DNA from: Glandiceps talaboti
Taxonomy: Eukaryota > Hemichordata > Enteropneusta > Spengelidae
Assembly (NCBI RefSeq): GCF_964340395.1
Contig: NC_135558.1
Span: forward strand, 6,541,001 to 6,605,000
Direction of reading: 5' to 3'
Length of the DNA: 64,000 nt
The translations under genes and the position numbers were made by a program. Under the pieces are notes generated by a model that made no database searches, was not told where the DNA came from, and saw only the letters and a list, made by a program, of their open reading frames with translations. This document shows, piece by piece, positions 13,561 through 25,816 of the stretch. The first letter of the stretch is position 1, and each line of letters starts with the position of its first letter.

Positions 13561-14117
13561 CTGGAGATAACCTGAGTTATTCAGTAGGGCCAAACCTGGA
13601 GATAACCTGCGTTATTCAGTAAGGCCAAACCTGGAGATAACCTGCATTATTCAGAAGGGCCAAACCTGGAGATAACCTGCATTATTCAGTAAGGCCAAAC
13701 CTGGAGATAACCTGCATTATTCAGTAGGGCCAAACCTGGAGACAACCTGCATTATTCAGTAGGGCCAAACCTGGAGATAACCTGTGTTATTCAGTAGCCT
13801 GAGTAGGGTCAAACCTGGAGATAACCTGTGTTGGATTATTCAGTGTGGCCAAATCTGGAGATAACCTGTGTTATTCAGTAGGGCCAAACCTGGAGATACC
13901 TTGTGTTATTCAGTAGGGCCAAACCTGGAGATAACCTGTTATTCAGCAGGGCCGATCCTGGAGATAACCTGTTATTCAGTAGGGCCAAACCTGGAGATAC
14001 CTTGTGTTATTCAGAAGGGCCAAACCTGGAGATAGCCTGTTATTCAGCAGGGCCAAATCTGGAGTTAACCTGTTATTCAGTAGGGCCAAACCTGGAGATA
14101 ACTGTGTTATTCAGTAG
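13561..14117. repeat. 35-bp minisatellite, about 16 copies
   Basis: Tandem units of about 35 bp each read CTGGAGATAACCTG followed by TTATTCAGTAGGGCCAAAC. Later units have lost a TG and are 33 bp. One unit carries an insertion near 13,795. The open frame through part of it (repeating LFSRA-PGDN-like peptide) is a by-product of the repeat, not a gene. Confidence 0.95.
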
Positions 14118-14800
14118 GTGAAAACCTTTTTGCATACACACCTGGTTAATTTAATTAAACCTAGTTTGTGCTGGGTGAGTTCAAACTCTTTTAGTGGTCC
14201 GCGGTTCAAACCAAGACTGTAGTCAGTCGTAAGAGGCAAATGAATGACTAGCTTTTCTTCTAACAATCCACAAATAGTACTAGTCTACCAACAACTTTCA
14301 CACATAGGAAGCAACGATGGCAGAGTGGTTTGATCAAAATCTTCAACTTTGCTGGTTTGAGCCTAACCATTGCAATTTGTTTCTGAATGGCTTAATTAAG
14401 TTCTTAGACAAGATTTCATTACCCATGTGCCCCAGTCAACCAACCTGTGTGAATGGGGACATGGTTGGTCAAATTTTTGTGTTAAGGGCTTACTCCAATG
14501 CAATCTAATGCCCCAAGGGAGTTCAAGTTATATGGGTTGTTGTGCCATTATAGGTCTTTGCCAGAGGTAATAATTGTACAGCCTATTATATGGCATTCAT
14601 TGTGGAAAGGAACAATGAACATGTATACCATTATTAATATTATACTTCGTCTCTACAAGTCTGTAACAGTTCATTTAATTTCTTTGTGCAATGCTCCTAC
14701 TTACCACTCTATATTGAAAATTTGGCTGTGTGATTTACTTTTTTCATCTGCAGTTTAGGAGAACATACCCATGGGGACAAGTGTCCCTAATTACTTCTCT
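14118..14800. other. Intergenic, no gene seen
   Basis: Unique-looking AT-rich sequence. Two short open frames show no recognisable domain. Confidence 0.5.
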
Positions 14801-15300
14801 TCAAAGTTTGCCATATAAAAGATTGTTCTGGTCCTTTTTGAAATAATAAAAGAAATTTGAGGTTCACCATCTTGTTTTCATGGAAATCGACAATCTTTTG
14901 TTTTCCAGTATTCGGTGGCCATATTGGATTCTACGGCCATATTGGATTCTAAAGTGACTAAATTTTGATATCATTTTGACCTCTATCTCAAACCTTTGTA
15001 TGGTGACCCCAGAGTTAACACAGTACTCGGTGGCCATATTGGATTCTACGGCCATATTGGATTCTACAGCCATATTGAATTCTAAAATGACTAAATTTTG
15101 ATATCATTTTGACCTCTATCTCAAACCTTTGTATGGTGACCCCAGAGTTAACACAGTACTCGGTGGCCATATTGGATTCTACGGCCATATTGGATTCAAC
15201 GGCCATATTGGATTTTAAAATGACTAAATTTTGATATCATTTTGACCTCTATTTCAACAATTTGTATGGAGTTTTCTTGAGCAAAGTAGCAGCAAAAGTT
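14801..15300 (+). repeat. Dispersed repeat family A, copy 1, with internal tandem expansion
   Basis: Shares an extended stretch with 52,117-52,415 (GAAATAATAAAAGA, a CTTGTTTTCA block, GCCATATTGGATTCTA, then TTTTGA-type and GACC-type blocks) in the same orientation. Here the central part is triplicated with periods of about 115 and 133 bp (starts near 14,906, 15,021 and 15,154). Inside each unit an 18-bp subrepeat, GGCCATATTGGATTCTAC, occurs two or three times. It is probably a mobile-element-derived repeat; no coding capacity is seen. Confidence 0.8.
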
Positions 15301-17207
15301 TGAAGAGTTTCTTTCCGAAGTCCATTCCACTTTAAACCAAATACTCTAACAGGCCGTCATTAGTGATAACTCTCCTTTCCATTGCATTTTCATTCTGACT
15401 GCATATCTGCAAAGTTTTCTTCATTCAGTCAGGGGAAAAATATTTTTTAATTCAGTTGAGAAATGTCAGAAATTCATGAACCTACTTTAATATGACTGTT
15501 TACTAGTTTTGAACTGTTGGCGGCTAAGTAGAATTAACTGCAGGATCTCTAGACTTCATTTTCATTGGATCTTTAACGCATAAACATAAAGTTTATAAAG
15601 TATGGCCTTCACTTACAAGCATTAACACATGCATGTGCCAGGCTTAATAACCTAATGTGATGTGACTGTCTAGGGATAAATGTACCACTGAATTTTTAAA
15701 AACGGGAACAAAGAAAGCTAGTATTTATGTATGTAATGCATTCAGATGACCCAATACGTTATACAATGTTGTGCCTTGCTGTGACCTCTCTTGATCTTGG
15801 GACATTCTAAAAAATTTATCATCTCTTATGGTACATGATAATTTGATGACCCTAAGTGACAAGGTCTACTCTGAACGCTACAATTTAGACAACAAAATGT
15901 CCTGACATAGTGTCTCGTAAACTCACTTACCAGCCATTAAATACCCACTAGAACTATTGGAACTCCATAATTTGTAAGAGGTTATCAGGGAGGTTAACAT
16001 GGCCTACTCCAGCAGTCCTCTAGGAAACACTAAATTTATTATACAGGCCTGGGTAAACACACTCTACCTGTAACACTCATCAGGCTTGTAAAAAAACAAA
16101 CTCTGCTATCACAATGTTTTGTAAACTTGTTACAAGGTATCACTTATGTTGTATCAGTTAAATGGTGCAGTACTGTTAATGGTCGTCTGGTGTCTCCTAC
16201 TCTAAAACAACCACAGTTCTTGATCTTGCCCCCTGAGTACACGTGTTTAGTGATTTGATAAAGTTTAACAGTGATCATTTTTTCATGTAGGACCTTGTCA
16301 GGTTTACATGTTTAATCTCACACTGGATAAATCCAAAGTCAACAAGAGTCATGTACTGTACTATGCCAACAGATAACGAGGTGGTAAATGGTATTTAAAT
16401 TACAAACTTAGCAGCAATTATTGGAAGAAACTGACAACAGACATTATGATGGAGTTCATAGGTGAGAATCACCTGTATGTTGTAGCTGCCAAATCTGACA
16501 GCTGCTCTTTGCACATATGGCTTTATTTGCTTATCAAACTACTCGACATGGACTTAGTCTCCGACGTGGTTACCATCTCTAGAAACGTTGTTAAGTAATG
16601 GCAATCATAGCACTGTGATAGCAGTCAGTCTGTGTATCACCAGGAACAGGTTTTCTGTCTGGATTTTAACAAACAGACAATGAATGTTAACAAATTAATA
16701 TATCAATACCTTGTGTTTGAAGAGTGTGATTTTTAGGGAAATAACTGCACAGAGAAATTTAAAACAAGAAATGTCACATTTGAATAATAAATAAGACTTA
16801 CACTGATATAAAAACATATTGTGAAGGCATCCTACTACAATATGTAGCTTTCTGACTTTCCAACCTTGACTATAATGAGTATTTAATGAAAACAGATTCT
16901 TTGCTTTGATTGGTCAATCAAAGCCTTGCAGTGATCTCTTATCCAATCATACGCTATGATGTATTTCTTTTCTCTGTCAAGTCCCAATGATATATATAAT
17001 ATATTTAAATATAAATATATAATCTGCATGTTATTCATCTCAGGGTGATAAGATTTATTTGTGATTTTTTTTTTATCTTCGTATGTTTGTTGGCTTTCCT
17101 TGATGAAATTACACACACACAAAATGGAAAATGCAAGAAAAAAAAAATTCTGGGAAAGGGAAATTCAATACATGAAAGTAAAGATGATAATGAAAATAAC
17201 TTTACAA
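15301..17207. other. Intergenic, no gene seen
   Basis: AT-rich, CpG-poor sequence; no supported gene or clear repeat structure. Confidence 0.5.
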
Positions 17208-17449
17208 TTAGGGATGATTGCACAATGTTGCACAAGCTGAATAAATGAATTTCATTCATTTAGGACAAAACCCCTTCCCCTAAACGAATGTTCATAACTG
17301 CGACATCAACACGTTTATATATGATGTGTAAACCCTGATGAAAATTGTACCGGTCGCACTTGTGAACATTCATTTAGGGGAAGGGGTTTTGTCCTAAATG
17401 AATGAAGTTCATTTATTGAGCTTGTGTGACATTGTGTGATCATCCCTAA
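17208..17449. mobile_element. Foldback MITE-like element, 242 bp
   Basis: Two long inverted arms of about 100 bp pair from TTAGGGATGAT at the left to ATCATCCCTAA at the right. The inner arms carry the matching GACAAAACCCCTTCCCCTAA and its reverse complement. A loop of some tens of bases (around 17,300-17,360) separates the arms. No open frame codes for a transposase, so it would be non-autonomous. Target-site duplications are not certain. Confidence 0.85.
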
Positions 17450-18260
17450 GAAGGTAAAATCTTCCTAGGTTTCACGCGTGTGTTACCAAGGTTTCTCACC
17501 ATAATTATAGCACAAGGTACAACCCCCCCCCCCCCGCACCCCTCCCACCCCTCTGTATGGTACCCAAACTTGGCAGAACACTGCTTATTACACCCTCACC
17601 TCACAATTTCTTCTTAAAAAACAAAACTCACTCTGATTTACCCAAAATAAAGTAACTGGTAATAATTCTAAATACATGAGCTTCAATTTGTAAAAAATTC
17701 AAGTAAATTGAACCAGCAAATATGCTTATATATCGGTTAATGAATCATATGGTGGGCCAGGGATGTAGATGTAAGGGCGGCAGCCGGCAAATACAGCCGG
17801 CCACCCAACAATGTTTTTCCAGCTACTTTTCAGGAATTTGTATATATTTGACCAAGTTTCTCATTTTCTTTCAGATAACTTCACCTAGTACATAGACTGA
17901 CAAGACGTTATTGTTGATTCTTCAAATATTTTTGAATTGTTATTTTTCATTTGCTCTATATTATAATTAAGTATTTTTAAAATCACGATACATTATATTA
18001 TGCAATAAATTGTACAAAAACTGCACATAAAAAAAAAGTGTTTGCATACTTACCTTTATCTTACAAAAGTTGGTACAGTCTCATTAGTTTGTATATTGGG
18101 TTGGTCCACTTTCAATGGAATTTTAGGGGTTACCAGCTTTAACTGCCCCTTTTTGTCAACAAAATCTTTTAGGAATATTATCTTGTAATGTGAGATGTGG
18201 AAAGACATGTGACATACATGCTGAGGTATATACACGGCACAATATGAATAGTTAATAATT
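17450..18260. other. Intergenic, poly-C tract, no gene
   Basis: Contains a C-run of about 14 at 17,522-17,535. Otherwise AT-rich with nothing recognised. Confidence 0.5.
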
Positions 18261-18261
18261 T

Positions 18262-18336
18262 ATGCATGTATGTGTGTCTTCATGCATGCATGTGTGTGTA
18301 TGTATGTATGTATGTATGTATGTATGTATGTATGTA

Positions 18337-18377
<41 letters not shown>

Positions 18378-18489
18378 GTGTGTGTGTGTGTATATGTATG
18401 TATGTATGTATCATTGTATGTATGTATGTATGTATGTATGTATGTATGTATGTGTGTATGTATGTATGTATGTATGTATGTATGTATGT
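18262..18489. repeat. (GTAT)n/(GT)n compound microsatellite
   Basis: Alternating blocks of TATG and TG repeats. All open frames across it are low-complexity artefacts. Confidence 0.97.
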
Positions 18490-19133
18490 GATATTACAAA
18501 AAGCTACTGTATATGTTTTGAGTTACTTTAGGTCATGTTAGGAGGTATACAATACAGAGATTAATTCGAAAGACATGATATTATGAATATTTTATTTATA
18601 CAAAGAGGAGGTTGATAATTCCAGTTGTTCTGTATGGACAAGGAAGCATCATCATGACATGGTCAATATACCTTCAAGGCTTCAGAATGTGTAAATGTAT
18701 GCATGTGGTTACAAGATTAATAGTTCTGTCTGCATACAAGAAACAATGCAAATACAGATATCAATGGCACTGAAATCTGGTCAAATCTTGCCGCTATCAT
18801 TTTACTTTTGTGATTTTCATGTTTCTTACGTTTGACGACACAGTCCGCAATCTCTGTCGGGACATTTGATAAATCTGGCCCTGGTATTGACAAACACTTG
18901 CCAAGCATCACAGCAAAAGATGAATTAGATATAAAAGCGGGATTAATAGATTTAGGTAAGCCAATAATCAGGTCGTCTATCTAGAATCAGAATTAGGCTT
19001 GTTCACAGAGATTACAGCAGACTATTTACCTGTAGCTTATACTGATAGCTGCCAGCTGACCCTGTACATAAATAGTGTCTTGTCAAATGCAGGCTTTCAT
19101 TGGATATGTGTGACCCTTCACATTCATAGTCTA

Positions 19134-19135
<2 letters not shown>
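18490..19135. other. Intergenic, no gene seen
   Basis: No domain or repeat recognised. Confidence 0.45.
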
Positions 19136-19219
<84 letters not shown>

Positions 19220-19220
19220 A
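19136..19220. repeat. (CA)n(CT)n(CTAT)n microsatellite
   Basis: CA repeats pass directly into CT and then CTAT repeats, immediately left of a minisatellite. Confidence 0.97.
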
Positions 19221-19237
19221 CATATAGGGTAATAGTG

Positions 19238-19645
19238 TGTATATTACAGGGTATGTGGTTACCTGTAGAATGGGGTGAGAATGAATGTGGCATATGGGTA
19301 TCATCAGGGTATGTGGCCACCGAAGAATAGGGTGGGGATGAATGTGGCATATGGGTGTTATCAGGGTATGTGGTTACCTAAAGAATGGGCTGGGTTTATC
19401 AGGGTATGTGGTTACCTGTAGAATGGGCTGGGTTTATCAGGGTATGTGGTTACCTGTAGAATGGGCTGGGTTCATCAGGGTATGTGGTTACCTGTAGAAT
19501 GGACTGGGTTTATCAGGGTATGTGGTTACCTGTAGAATGGACTGGGTTTATCAGGGTATGTGGTTACCTGTAGAATGGACTGGGTTTATCAGGGTATGTG
19601 GTTACCTGTAGAATGGACTGGGTTTATCAGGGTACGTATGTGGCT
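19238..19645. repeat. 38-bp minisatellite with longer variant units
   Basis: Core unit of 38 bp: TTTATCAGGGTATGTGGTTA then CCTGTAGAATGGGCTGGG, about seven copies from 19,392. The left end has longer diverged units containing GATGAATGTGGCATATGGG. The right-hand units are nearly identical, suggesting recent homogenisation. Confidence 0.95.
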
Positions 19646-19997
19646 ACCCAACTCGAGGTGGTGTGAATGAGGTAGAGTGTGTTATCACAGGATATGTTGT
19701 ATAACCCTAGAATACAGTGAGGTTAAAAGGGGGTACAGTAGTAACCTCAGGAAAAACTAGATATTATGTTGTATAAAAACTAAATCCACACCTGCCAGTA
19801 TTTTTCTTGTAATTTTTTGTTCTTTGTTTTGTGCATTCTAGACTTGAAGGCACTGGACCATTCAGGAGACTGCAAGGCAATGTTTTCACAAACCAAACAG
19901 ATGCGAATATGTCACAAAGTCAGACAACACACACCATTTATTTTATGGCAGAACCCCTCCAGCATAATGATAGCAAATCCTACTTAAAAAAAAAATG

Positions 19998-20190
19998 GGG
20001 AGCAATCATTGAAAATACAGGGTGAACATGTTTATTGAGGGGTGAGAGCATACCAATCATTGGAGATACAAGGCAAACATGTTTGCTGAGAGGGGTGGGA
20101 GCAACCATTAGAAATCAGGGTGAATAAGTTTGTTGAGGGGTGGGAGAAAACATTAGAAACACTGGGTTTGCATTTGTTGAGGGGATAATA
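19998..20190. repeat. Degenerate tandem repeat of about 60 bp, three to four units
   Basis: Units share GGGTGAACATGTTT, TTGAGGGGTG(G)GAG and CATT(A/G)GAAA-type blocks. Divergence between units is clear. Confidence 0.75.
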
Positions 20191-21285
20191 ATTGAAACAA
20201 AATAAAGGACAGGTGTGTGTGATGAAACTAATGCTAGTTTCTATCTCAGTTAGTTTTTCTACTTTAAATTATGTTTTACAAGTACATGTCTAAAATAAAA
20301 GTTCTACTTCCTCAAGTGTTTGCAATTTTATAGTTACACATATAAATTGTTAACTAAAGCAAACAGATGTAAATTAGGTGGGAGGGAGGGACACTGTCAT
20401 AGCCCTAGTTGGCAGTGGTGTAGACTGAAAGTGTGTTGTTTGGAAAAACAAAACACTGTGGTCAGGTGGGAGGATAGAGTCCCTCTTTAAAATGAGTGGG
20501 CGCATGGAAAGAGCTTTTACCCTCCCCATAAAAGGCCATGGGCCGTAACTTTTACTGTTTTCTACGGTTCATTTACTGTTACATAAAAAGCTACTAAAAC
20601 TCTTGTACCTACTAAGTATACTTAAATCATTGTTATTAGGACTACTGGTAGGATTCTCACCTGTCAGTTTGACAAAAATTTATCAATGATTCAAGTCAGT
20701 CGGATAAAAGTCATTGTCTGGAGAAATTTTTTCACGTAAATTACATTGTTGTATCATTTTTTACTCAACCTGTAAATTTAGTTTATAGTTTTACTGATAA
20801 CCTTCCCTGACCACAGCATGTTTTAGTTTTTAGTAGCACGAATCTGGCTTGTTTTTCAGAAAACTATCATAATATAAACAATAAAAAGTACCGGTATGTA
20901 AAATTGTGAACTTTGTATGTAATATGTTAAATTGATGTCAAACTGTTCGACTGAAAAAAAAAAATTTGATTTCTGTGGAATCATGGTAAGTTGTATCTTA
21001 CTATTGCAACTAAGTTGTTGGTATGACTGGTAGAATACAGTTTGTATTTGACTACTTGTAAAAAGACCCGTTGTTTGTATGTATATAGGAAAAGAACATT
21101 TTAAAACAGTGACCACGGATTTACTGTCTTGAAACATTCAAGCCAATATGTGTGCAGATCACACTTCAAAATTGATGTACAAATTTATGTCAAGTGAATT
21201 TCACATACTTGTAAAACTTGGTCTTGGTCTTGGTTTGAGAACACTTGCTGCTAGGCATCAAATATGTCAGAAGTGAAAATCAAAT
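20191..21285. other. Intergenic, no gene seen
   Basis: AT-rich with no supported gene. Confidence 0.45.
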
Positions 21286-21287
21286 CC

Positions 21288-21400
21288 TATTCACAAAGTC
21301 AAAAAGTCATACACCTTGACAATGCTAATGAGATGTTTTGCAAAAATTTGGTATTCACTTCCAAAAAGTTTATGACTTTGTGAGTAGAAATTTTGGTTAG
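21288..21400. repeat. Diverged short foldback related to 21,925-22,195
   Basis: Left ATTCACAAAGTC and right GACTTTGTGAGTAGAAATTT form an imperfect inverted pair. The right arm (CACTTCCAAAAAGTTT...GTGAGTAGAAAT) resembles the right arm of the larger element 0.8 kb downstream. Confidence 0.45.
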
Positions 21401-21924
21401 TAACTATGAACCCAGACAGAGTCCGGGAACATTAATTTCATTCTCACATCAAATATGTATTATGTATTTCATGATATTATAAACTGATATCTAGATATTA
21501 TTAATATTACATATGTACCTGAGGCTACTTGCACTTGTGCACATGGCATACTAGTGGTATTTTCACTGTAGTGCAATACCAAAAATATTACTGCATACCT
21601 GCATGCAAATGATATGCAAATGAGGACACAAAATTGCGTGAGCTCACTGTATGATTTTTGTGATTTTTTAATGGAAATTTGCCATTTCAGATAAACATAC
21701 GTAATAATCACAGAACCCAATGCCATGTGAGTTCCAGTGTGGGTAGTCAGGGGTATTTGCACTCATGCTTGCAGTGTTTTCTACTACACTTTCACTCGTG
21801 TACGACTGTAGAGAAGTACTCAGGCAGATACCCCGAGTACACCACACTTGCGCTAGCACATCATGGGGTTCTGTCATATTATGAAAACATGTAATAGTGA
21901 ATGTTCATAAGTTAATAAATGAAA

Positions 21925-22195
21925 ATATCTACTCACAGAGTTAAAAAAATTTCTTGGAAGGGATCGAGTCCCAAATTTTGCCAACATCTTGTCAGCATCA
22001 TCAGGGGTGTCGTACATTGACATTCTCGCAAACAAGAGCTTTTATTTCATTGAAATCAAAGTAGGGACCGGCTCTTTAAGAACAGTACCGTAAAATGGTG
22101 GTGGTTTGTGACAATGAACAATGATGGCAAGATGTTGGCAAACATTCAGGATTCACTTCCAAGAAATGTTTTGACTGTGAGTAGAAATTATCTTT
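21925..22195. mobile_element. Foldback MITE-like element, about 270 bp
   Basis: Left arm ATCTACTCACAGAGTT...TTTCTTGGAAG...TTTGCCAACATCTTG is matched in inverse order by GCAAGATGTTGGCAAA...CTTCCAAGAAA...GACTGTGAGTAGAAAT on the right. Arms are about 75 bp. No coding capacity. Confidence 0.75.
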
Positions 22196-24425
22196 TAGTA
22201 AAGAAAACATGTTTTGTGTTTTAATCTCTGTGTAAAAACTACAAGTACAACAGTCTTGACAATGGCCCTGCATTCCTTTGACTGTGGTGCAAGGTCACAT
22301 CCTCAATTATTTTAGTAATGGTTATGTACAACTTCCTTTACAGTAGCAGGGTGAATAAACTCAAATACTGCATGACTTTCAAGTGCAAAATATTTTAGTA
22401 TCATTTGTTGGCTTTTTAGTCGTTACAATGAATAATAGAACAAATGAATAAAATGCATTTGAGGGTTGACGATAAAAAATGCTTGAATAGTTTCTTTGAG
22501 AATAAAAATCACTCAAATGAATTTGTATGACTTTCTAAGCATTACTGGAATGCTTACCACCATCAGAAGAACTGCGCAATTTATGAAGCGAATTTGAAAT
22601 AGATTAATAATGATGATGATGAGAAAATTGTGGAATAGGACGTTGTTTGTAATTTACAGATGTTAAACACCTATGTTGTTGTCTTCTACGTCCTTTCACC
22701 GTAATGTAAGGCAGGGATGGAAAGCTTAATACTATTAAAGTTATATTGCCTTGTTGTCATTCTCAAAAAAAGTTTTCATGGGGTTTCTCTCCGTATGAAG
22801 TCTGGAAATGGCGTAGCGTTCAACAGTTTGTTGTACTCTCTGAAATGTCCTGAAAGTGATATTTCTAAAATATCTGAACAATAATGGATATGGCTGATGT
22901 CCAGTGATCATAGGTCACTTTACTTTGCATCAGCAAGCTAGGGAGTCTTCTGTGTTTATGGTTACGTTTTACGCTTATAACAAATAATCCTGTACAATGG
23001 AAACATGTGACTAAGCACAGAAAGACTCCCTACAATGTATATCAGTGCACAAACACAAACCGTTCGATCAATGCCAAATGATACTAATGGCCAATATTTT
23101 TGGATTTTGTCACTGAGCTGCGAGCACATAATTTTCTTCCTTTTTCCATATGAATAACCTGAGAAGTATGTGTCAGATCAAGAGAACTGATCAGAGAACA
23201 GTTTTGGAGAGAGCTAAAAAAAGGTTAAACATTTCACCTGAAGAGGCAGAAGCCATGAACAAAAATTGATTTGTTTCTCATGCCTGCATGCATCACCAAG
23301 GAAAATGTGTATCAAAGTGTTTTTCCTGTATTTTTCTAAACCTGTCAAGTGTCATGTATGGAAGAAAAAAGAGATTTGTACTGTGCATGCGTATCTAAAG
23401 AATGCTGATCATGTAAATGTGTTTACTAGTACCTCGACAGCCAGCATCTGTATATCTCTCATACATAAATAATGTGTATTTGACATACAATAGCTATGGC
23501 AAGCAAGATTTAGCGACCTTTTTGAACTTTTAGAAGTGGACACCACACATGTAAGTGGGTTTAAAACCTATGACTTCACTACAATAATGTAAAATGTACC
23601 TGTATCTGAAATGATCTAATATTAGACTTATTTCAAAACATACACTAAAACATAATAAACATGAATAGCTTTATTATGGTTCATTAATTCTATGAATGAT
23701 TAATAAATCACTTATCTTATTTCACATTTTCTTTTCTCAAATCCAAAATAATGCCATTAAATATGTCTGTGTAGAATCTACTTCTGTGTGTTCCTGAATA
23801 AAAGGTTTGGTGAGAGTAGAAATCACAAGCATATCAACATTAATTATAGAGGGCGCTCTTTAGGAAAGTACAAGTGCTATCTTAATTCCACTGTCCATAG
23901 CATTGGCACTAGGCTAGGATGTCATACTAATACCTAGTTACAGTGACAGTGCTTTATCAGTTTTATGTATGTTTGTTCTGAAATAGAGAAGAGAGTGAAA
24001 AATACACCTGTTCAACTGAGGCCATACTTGTTAACAATTTCAAACAAAAAATGCAATAAAAGTGCAACTGAACCTCTCCAACACTAGACAGGTGCACTAT
24101 CAACCAATGCTACCCAGGTCAACAACATCCAAGACCCTTGACAATAACCCATGTTTTACCACATTCCTGTCCGTTCTCTCACCCAAACCAAACCCACCCA
24201 AACTACAAATAACAACATTGGCAGGTGCTGTCCCAGTTTACACCATAGCCAATGAAGGAGAGGGACAGTGCAACTGAACCTCTAAAACACTAGGTGAGTA
24301 CACTATCAACCATGCTACCCAAGCTGACATCCAAGACCCACGACATTAACTCATATCTTACCATATAATTTGAAAATGCTGCTGAAAGTGAATCATTTCC
24401 AAATTAATGTCTTATTTGAAAGCAA
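22196..24425. other. Intergenic, no gene seen
   Basis: No protein domain recognised. The region 24,060-24,350 contains two diverged copies of a segment with GTGCAACTGAACCTCT and ACAACATCCAAGACCC-like blocks (near 24,063 and 24,269), a weak tandem duplication. Confidence 0.45.
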
Positions 24426-24438
24426 CCCATGTAAACAC

Positions 24439-24558
24439 TCCCCCCCCAAAAAAAAACCAAAAAAACCAAAAAAAAACCAAAAAAACCAAAAAACCAAAAA
24501 AACAACAAATAAAAAACCAAAAAACCCCCAAAAAACCACACACACAAAAAAACCCCCA
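24439..24558. repeat. A/C-rich low-complexity tract
   Basis: Repeats of CCAAAAAA type after a C-run. The lysine/proline frames it creates are not genes. Confidence 0.95.
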
Positions 24559-25149
24559 ACAACCCAGCTACATGTGTTGTGAAAACGAAGTGCATCTGAC
24601 CTTAGGGCCCAGGACTCAGTTTGGTAAATAACTAAGTAGTGGAGGAAATCTCTAGTCTAACTATGTTGGTTAGTCAACGCTATAAGAAATAGCAATAAGA
24701 AAATACATGCACAGAGTTACATGATAAAAAAAAAGTTTATTCCAAACAAAATATGTCAACAATATGATATATTCCTTTATCAAAAATTTACAATTTTTGA
24801 TGAAAATATGTACAAGCAAGTTAGTATATTTCTAAAAACAAAAAATGTAAATAATATAACTTTGTTTGAAATTTCTTATACATAAAAATGGAAGGAATGT
24901 TGAATTCAAAATTTACAAAAATTGTGGTAAAGTGATAAATATTGTAGCTGCTTAAATGTTTCAAGGATTTTTCGGTTATATGTAATACCTTGAATTGTAC
25001 AAGAGGCTAAAAGCTAATCTTCTACAACACAAACAAAATAAAAAATGCTGAAATATACATACACATTCCTGCTGAAATAGGCACTGTTGGAAATAGTGGT
25101 AATGGATGGCAAACATGGAATTTCATCTTGAAAATTCCTGAATTCTATT

Positions 25150-25378
25150 ACACTTCTACACTTGGGAACAAAGATTCGTTTCATCATTCTAAATTTGTTT
25201 TTGTTTGTCTTTTGTTTTTGTGGGGGCGCTAAAGATTATACAGGAAGGATTTTGTAAAAAATTACACATGTACACCTGGGAACAAAGATTCTTTTCATCA
25301 TTCTGAATTGTTTGTTTGTTTGTCTTTTTTTTTGTGGGGTCGCTAAAGACTACACAGGAAGGATTTTGTAAAAAATTG
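25150..25378. repeat. Tandem duplication, unit about 115 bp
   Basis: Two copies share CTGGGAACAAAGATTC, TTTCATCATTCT, a TTTGTTTGTCTTT stretch, GTGGGG(G/T)CGCTAAAGA and CAGGAAGGATTTTGTAAAAA. Confidence 0.9.
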
Positions 25379-25639
25379 ACAAAAAACTAGACTTTTCAAA
25401 TTGACATATTTTGGAAAATCCTTGTACACACTGGTACCAATGACTACAGTGGTTTTTGGAAGTAAATATTGTGAAAGTTTAATTGTTAGCAATGTTATTT
25501 ATCAAGCACACGACACTTATTGTTTTGTACATGGACATTTTGAATGTTCTGTAATTCCATTGTCTTTGATAGGCTTATCCTATTTCATACATCGCAATTT
25601 TGTAATGACAAAATTTCTCCTATTCAAAATTATTATCCA

Positions 25640-25641
<2 letters not shown>

Positions 25642-25681
<40 letters not shown>

Positions 25682-25816
25682 ATATGTATGTGTGTATGTG
25701 TGTATGTGTGTATGTATGTATGTATGTATGTATGTATGTATGTATGTATGTATGTATGTATGTATGTATGTATGTATGTATGTATGTCTATTTGTCTCTG
25801 TCTGTCTCTCTATACA
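25642..25816. repeat. (GT)n/(GTAT)n microsatellite
   Basis: TG block followed by a long TATG block and a few CTGT units. Frames over it are artefacts. Confidence 0.97.

Noticed and set aside
13561-14117. CRISPR-like direct repeats here and in other arrays
   Set aside because: Units are contiguous, without unique spacers; the locus is eukaryotic.
13903-14121. Repetitive peptide frame (LFSRA-PGDN type)
   Set aside because: It is produced by the 35-bp minisatellite; unit-length changes break the frame.
18262-18541. Open frames of Cys/Val/Met/Tyr repeats over TG/TATG tracts (also at 25.6, 31.5, 41.7, 43.3, 49.5 and 59.3 kb)
   Set aside because: They translate simple sequence repeats and have no codon or domain signal.
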